Origin: G039029935 sp039029935
GTDB lineage: Bacteria > Chloroflexota > Anaerolineae > Caldilineales > Caldilineaceae
Assembly (NCBI GenBank): GCA_039029935.1
Contig: JBCCFC010000424.1
Location: 1-9,891, forward strand
Direction of reading: 5' to 3'
Length of the DNA: 9,891 nucleotides
The stretch's first letter is position 1. Every line of letters starts with the position of its first letter. Below the pieces are notes generated by a model, which was not told where the DNA came from, did not search any database, and saw nothing but the letters and a program-made list of their open reading frames with translations. The position numbers and the translations under genes were made by a program. This document shows, piece after piece, positions 6,470 through 9,891 of the stretch.

Positions 6470-7858
6470 ATGGAAACAAACATCAATAACAACACTCCTG
6501 CTAGCCAAACCATAACCACTGCAACCGAGTCCAAAGAGGCACTGAAATATTATTCGGCTACGCAATGGCAACTGGTCTGGTGGCGCTTTCGGCGTCATCG
6601 GCTGGCACTACTTGGTGGCTGTGTGTTACTCTTCATGGGACTGATTGGGCTATTTGCCAACTTCATTGCCCCCTATGGCACTGGTCCATTGGATAACATG
6701 AACGACACCTCCTATCCCGAAGGCGCACCCCAATGGCCGCGCTTTTTTGATGCAGATGGCAATTTTACCAGCCAACCTTACTTTATTGTCACCAAGAAAG
6801 TACCGGACCCGATTTTGCTCCAGCCCAAGCCCGTGCCATTGTTGATTGCTGCACCGACCGAAGCCTGTGACACAGCCAAGGATACGCTTAAAGAAGCCAA
6901 GTCGGAGGTGTCCAATCCACTGGAAGCGGCGGCTGAACTCAAACCTTTCCAAGATGCTGTGGATGAAGCATGTTTTGATCAGGTGACACGTCCCATTGAG
7001 TTTTTTGTACATGGTGATCCCTACGACCTGCTGGGCATTATTCCCACAGACCGCCACCTCTTTGGCGCAGGTCCCATCGACATTGATGGCCTGATTGAGA
7101 CATATGGTGAAGGTGAAGTCAAGAAGATCATGCCCGACTTGGAGAAAGCAGCGGAGGCAGGCTACCATCTGTTTGGCACAGGCAAGCTGGGTGATGACCT
7201 CTTCTCGCAATTGATGTTTGCCACACGCACGTCGCTCTCCATCGGCGTCATCGGTGTCTTCCTCTCCTTTGTGCTGGCCCTCATCATCGGTGGCGTAGCG
7301 GGCTACTTTGGTGGCTGGACCGACTACATCATTCAGCGTTTCACAGAAGTCATTCGCGTCATCCCCATCATCCCGCTCTATATGGGACTCGCCGCCGCTA
7401 TGCCCAAGGAGTGGTCGAATATGCAAATTTTCTTTGTCATGTCGATGATTCTGGGACTCTTTGGTTGGCCGACATTGGCACGACGTATTCGCAGCCAACT
7501 GCTCACCCTGCGCACCGAAGATTATGTCCTCTCCGCACGACTCTCCGGCGCAAGACCAGCGCGCATCATCAGCCGACATCTGCTGCCCGCCTTCACATCC
7601 TACATCATCGTGGATTTGGTCATCTCGTTCCCCTACATGATTTTGAGCGAAACCGCACTCAGTTTTGTCGGCTTGGGTCTACGTCGCCCAACATTGAGTT
7701 GGGGTGTGCTATTGCAACAGGCACAGAGCGTGAAGGCATTGGAGCAACAGCCTTGGCTTTTTATCCCGGTGATTTTTGTCGTTGTGGCGGTGTTGGCCTT
7801 TACGATTTTGGGGGATGGATTGCGGGATGCGGCGGATCCGTATCAGGTGAGCGATTAG
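6470..7858 (+). CDS. DppC/OppC-like ABC transporter permease with a large outer insert
   Basis: This is the second membrane subunit of the importer, translated right after the first. The 462-residue product is far longer than ordinary C-type permeases (about 300). The first membrane segment (46-67) is followed by an insert of about 185 residues (68-252) before the usual permease core. Within the insert, FFVHGDPYDLLGIIPTDRHL (178-197) is a block shared with other long-insert permeases. A charged, probably helical segment between C133 and C168 could close a disulfide-tied hairpin. The core then starts at LFGTGKLGDDLFSQ (234-247), where the usual GRD motif reads GDD. The ATPase coupling loop is classical: EDYVLSARLSGA (350-361) to HLLP (370-373). 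LGDGLRDAADP ends the protein. No ATPase genes follow, so OppD/OppF-type subunits must come from elsewhere. Confidence 0.93.
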   Translation: METNINNNTPASQTITTATESKEALKYYSATQWQLVWWRFRRHRLALLGGCVLLFMGLIGLFANFIAPYGTGPLDNMNDTSYPEGAPQWPRFFDADGNFTSQPYFIVTKKVPDPILLQPKPVPLLIAAPTEACDTAKDTLKEAKSEVSNPLEAAAELKPFQDAVDEACFDQVTRPIEFFVHGDPYDLLGIIPTDRHLFGAGPIDIDGLIETYGEGEVKKIMPDLEKAAEAGYHLFGTGKLGDDLFSQLMFATRTSLSIGVIGVFLSFVLALIIGGVAGYFGGWTDYIIQRFTEVIRVIPIIPLYMGLAAAMPKEWSNMQIFFVMSMILGLFGWPTLARRIRSQLLTLRTEDYVLSARLSGARPARIISRHLLPAFTSYIIVDLVISFPYMILSETALSFVGLGLRRPTLSWGVLLQQAQSVKALEQQPWLFIPVIFVVVAVLAFTILGDGLRDAADPYQVSD

Positions 7859-7945
7859 GAACAGACAAGGCTACGGAATGGGTTTAGCTTATTTGTTCAG
7901 TCAGAAAGATCAAGAGATTGATATAACTCAGACGCAAGCCCCGCT

Positions 7946-7988
7946 GAAGTCAGGAATCCAGGCTTGACCAGTCTGGACTCCTGACTTC
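7946..7988. terminator. Hairpin between convergent genes
   Basis: GAAGTCAGGAATCCAG (7946-7961) pairs with 7973-7988 at 15 of 16 positions around an 11-base loop. It lies between the end of the permease operon (7858) and the end of the leftward GNAT gene (8046), where a bidirectional terminator is expected. Neither side has a proper T run, so it could equally be a dispersed palindromic repeat. Confidence 0.6.
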
Positions 7989-8045
7989 TCTCAGAAATGA
8001 CAATACCAAAAAATTTGCTTATAAGGTACTAATCAGCATATTATT

Positions 8046-9599
8046 TTATACTATCGCATATACCCAAGCGTTATCTTTCTGCTGTGATGCTAGAGAAAAC
8101 CCAGCACACTCCATCAACAACTTACGCTCTTCGACTCGGCTGGCCTTCTTTTCTATGGTATGGGTCATGGTCATCGCATCCAGCATCATATTAGTCGCCA
8201 GATCACCATCACGAGGAGAACTCATCCCCTCCATAAGCTGCAAACTATCCTGAATCAACATGACCCCCAGATCAAGATAGCGATCCAAATCAGCCCAAGG
8301 CAGGGCTATATCTGTCAATTCAACTGTTTTTGGCTGGCTAGTCGGGCGATAGGCCAGTCGGCCAACGGCCTGCCCTTGTTCCTCAATCACAAACATCCAC
8401 TCCGGCTGGGCTTGATCTGTCATCATGCGTGATATAGGCTGCCGATGTTCTGGCTCTGTTGTGCCATGCTCATTCTCTACGGCAAAAAATAGATCAACCT
8501 CATCCGGCTCAATGGTGCGGATCACAATTTCGTCCTGCTCTGTAGCAGTCGATGAACTTCGTGATATATCCACGTTAAAGACGCGATCTAGATCAGCTTT
8601 ATACAGCCAGCGAACACCATCACGCGCATATCCAGCACGCATAAAGGCTTGGCTAATGGGCCAATTATTGCTGTCTGTATCACAATACATCGACTCCAAC
8701 CCCGCCTCTTGGAGCAGAATATGAACTTGTGTCAACAACGCGTTGATGTAGCCCTTTCCGCGTTGCTCCGGTACAACACCGATGTAGCCAATGGTTCCCT
8801 CGGTCATGCATCCTGTGGTTGTGTCCAGCGAGTTCGCAAAGGCCAAGGGTTGAATCACACCCACTAACGTTTCGGTCCCTGTTTGATTATCGACTTGATA
8901 AGCCAATTGCCACCAGTTCGGTTCATAGTGCCAAGGTGTCCCCTGAGGGGTTTCAAACATATCCTTCGCTACTTGTTCAAGACCAACTGCTACAATTTTA
9001 GCTTGGTCTGCCTGATCCAACGTGCCAACCAATATCTGTTGGATTGCGTCTATAAAGGCAGTTTCGTCAACTTCCGTCAGCGAGCGAAAGACCAATCCGG
9101 TTGGCAGCGCAGGTTGCTCCTGCCAGAGATCATAGGTATAGGCGGTCTTCCCCTGCATCACATGAAATCCGGCTGACTCAAAGATGAGAATTTGCTCATC
9201 AACCGTTAAATCATGCTCTCCTATCGTGCAACGTGCGGTAGTGATGCCCTGATCCCACAGTCGCCGCAAACTCTCATCCAGCAGTGTCACCCCAACTTCG
9301 ACGCAGTTCTCTGCCCACGGCAATTTTAGCGCAGTCGGCCACACGGTTTTCTCAGTTGCATCTGGGGCATCCAGCTCATCATAACTAACATAGGCGACCC
9401 GCCCCACATACTCGCCATGCTCCTCGATCACAAAACACCATTCAGGGCGACTCTGCCCCGCTGCCCACAGCGAGCGTATCTGTTGTCGCAACGCTGTTGA
9501 ATCCTCTTCGGATTCGTTTCCACCTCCATCACTTGTGATTTGCTGTGGAATATTCACAAACAAATCGAGTTGACTCTCACTAATCGAAAATATTCTCAT
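8046..9599 (-). CDS. Three-module GNAT-like acetyltransferase
   Basis: The 517-residue protein appears to contain three GNAT-like modules: 1-158, about 168-335 and 357-517. Only the middle module has the acetyl-CoA pyrophosphate-binding motif, VVPEQRGKGY (275-284), followed by the typical SNNWPISQAFMRAGY (310-324). Modules 1 and 3 resemble each other: RPEWCFVIEEHGEYVGRVAY (51-70) against QPEWMFVIEEQGQAVGRLAY (398-417), LPWA at 93-96 and 433-436, and ESAGF/ECAGF near each end. They lack the Q/RxxGxG motif and are probably structural or substrate-binding. Tandem two-module GNAT proteins such as mycothiol synthase are known; three modules are less usual. The substrate is unknown. The start is set by GGAAGGA seven bases before the ATG at 9599. 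A GTG at 9674 would add 25 residues that do not look like part of the module. Confidence 0.82.
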   Translation of the reverse strand: MRIFSISESQLDLFVNIPQQITSDGGGNESEEDSTALRQQIRSLWAAGQSRPEWCFVIEEHGEYVGRVAYVSYDELDAPDATEKTVWPTALKLPWAENCVEVGVTLLDESLRRLWDQGITTARCTIGEHDLTVDEQILIFESAGFHVMQGKTAYTYDLWQEQPALPTGLVFRSLTEVDETAFIDAIQQILVGTLDQADQAKIVAVGLEQVAKDMFETPQGTPWHYEPNWWQLAYQVDNQTGTETLVGVIQPLAFANSLDTTTGCMTEGTIGYIGVVPEQRGKGYINALLTQVHILLQEAGLESMYCDTDSNNWPISQAFMRAGYARDGVRWLYKADLDRVFNVDISRSSSTATEQDEIVIRTIEPDEVDLFFAVENEHGTTEPEHRQPISRMMTDQAQPEWMFVIEEQGQAVGRLAYRPTSQPKTVELTDIALPWADLDRYLDLGVMLIQDSLQLMEGMSSPRDGDLATNMMLDAMTMTHTIEKKASRVEERKLLMECAGFSLASQQKDNAWVYAIV

Positions 9600-9606
9600 T
9601 CGCAAT

Positions 9607-9631
9607 TCCTTCCGCAGATAGCCAATCTGCG
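9607..9631 (-). promoter_or_regulatory. Ribosome-binding site next to a leader hairpin
   Basis: On the minus strand a 7-bp stem (9631-9625 with 9619-9613, 5-base loop) sits directly against the GGAAGGA ribosome-binding site (9613-9607) of the GNAT gene and shares one base with it. This fixes the start at 9599 and could modulate ribosome access. Confidence 0.45.
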
Positions 9632-9720
9632 ATACAATTTTCTGAACGCTGGTGGACACGCCATGTACCCACACGTATTCTTTGATGGTCCTGCTCCAGT
9701 TTGGCAGAACAGACTCACTA

Positions 9721-9729
9721 AGTATATCA
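9721..9729 (-). promoter_or_regulatory. Candidate extended -10 of the GNAT gene
   Basis: On the minus strand TGATATACT (9729-9721) matches the extended -10 form. No good -35 is seen at the usual distance. Transcription would begin near 9714, leaving a leader of about 115 bases. It lies just outside the large terminator-like hairpin to the right. Confidence 0.35.
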
Positions 9730-9756
9730 TAACTGTATACAGAATTTCTTTTTCAT

Positions 9757-9856
9757 AAAAAAGCTTTCAGCTAATCAGCCGTCAGCTTGTAAGCCTGTGT
9801 GCTGAAGTGCTGACAAGCTGACTGGCTGACAAGCTGACTGGCTGACAAGCTTTTTT
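9757..9856. terminator. Large bidirectional terminator-like hairpin
   Basis: AAAAAAGCTTTCAGC at the left end (9757-9771) is nearly the reverse complement of the right end (gctgacaagctttttt, 9841-9856). The inner part agccgtcagcttgt (9777-9790) pairs with the acaagctgactggct segments of the right arm. A run of A at one end and of T at the other would give U tracts in both directions. It probably insulates the GNAT gene from a gene lying beyond the right edge. Confidence 0.7.
9809..9851 (+). repeat. 16-bp tandem repeat in the terminator arm
   Basis: The unit gctgacaagctgactg occurs perfectly twice (9809-9824 and 9825-9840), and an 11-base third copy runs at 9841-9851. Each unit contains gctgac twice. 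The repeats lengthen only the right arm of the hairpin, so more than one folding register is possible. Confidence 0.85.
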
Positions 9857-9891
9857 AACTTTACAAATTTCATACAAAAGCAATATGTACG

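Noticed and set aside
5963..6598. A 211-codon minus-strand open frame across the junction of the two permease genes.
   Set aside because: It is antisense to two conserved genes, lacks a plausible ribosome-binding site or family, and is best explained by codon bias on the plus strand.
6650..7579. A 309-codon minus-strand open frame opposite the second permease.
   Set aside because: It is rich in Cys, His, Gln and Asn, has no domain pattern and mirrors a strongly conserved permease on the other strand. It is an antisense shadow.
9600..9674. Upstream extension of the GNAT protein to a GTG at 9674, adding 25 residues.
   Set aside because: The ATG at 9599 has a well-placed GGAAGGA and begins exactly where the module starts. 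The extension covers the leader hairpin.
9777..9856. Possible CRISPR-like array from the repeated gctgac units.
   Set aside because: The units are 16 bp and directly adjacent with no spacers, and they form part of a hairpin.

Overview
The window most likely comes from a bacterium of the phylum Chloroflexota (Anaerolineae/Caldilineae-like). This is inferred from three things: a stand-alone coenzyme F420 ligase (cofE), a lipoprotein solute-binding protein with a short signal, a Cys-Gly-Gly-Gly lipobox and a long Glu/Ala/Pro spacer, and long-insert peptide-type ABC permeases. No rRNA, tRNA, CRISPR array or transposase is visible, so the placement rests on gene content alone.

Left part (1-1817): a strong intergenic hairpin (25-92) precedes cofE (134-925). 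A class I SAM-dependent methyltransferase (1008-1817) follows on the same strand. A 60-codon single-span membrane protein reads the other way (1996-1814), and its stop codon overlaps the methyltransferase stop. Between it and the transport locus lie about 455 bases with no clear gene. They hold a hairpin/terminator, an inverted copy of the small gene's start region, and a cluster of GGTT/AACC motifs that is probably regulatory.

Centre (2452-7858): a peptide/sugar-type ABC importer made of a family-5 solute-binding lipoprotein (2452-4560) and two permeases, DppB-like (5403-6464) and DppC-like (6470-7858). The binding protein captures the substrate outside the membrane and the two permeases form the pore. 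No ATPase gene is in the window. The importer is interrupted by an AT-richer gene on the opposite strand (5251-4634) that encodes a PD-(D/E)XK nuclease-like protein. The binding protein therefore ends at its own hairpin, and the permeases must start from a promoter region shared with that gene.

Right part (7859-9891): the permease operon converges, across a hairpin, on a leftward gene (9599-8046) for a three-module GNAT-like protein. Only its middle module keeps the acetyl-CoA-binding motif. The window ends in a long terminator-like hairpin with a 16-bp tandem repeat in one arm. I see no complete, clearly novel system. The best leads are the three-module GNAT protein, the split transporter locus and the GGTT/AACC cluster.
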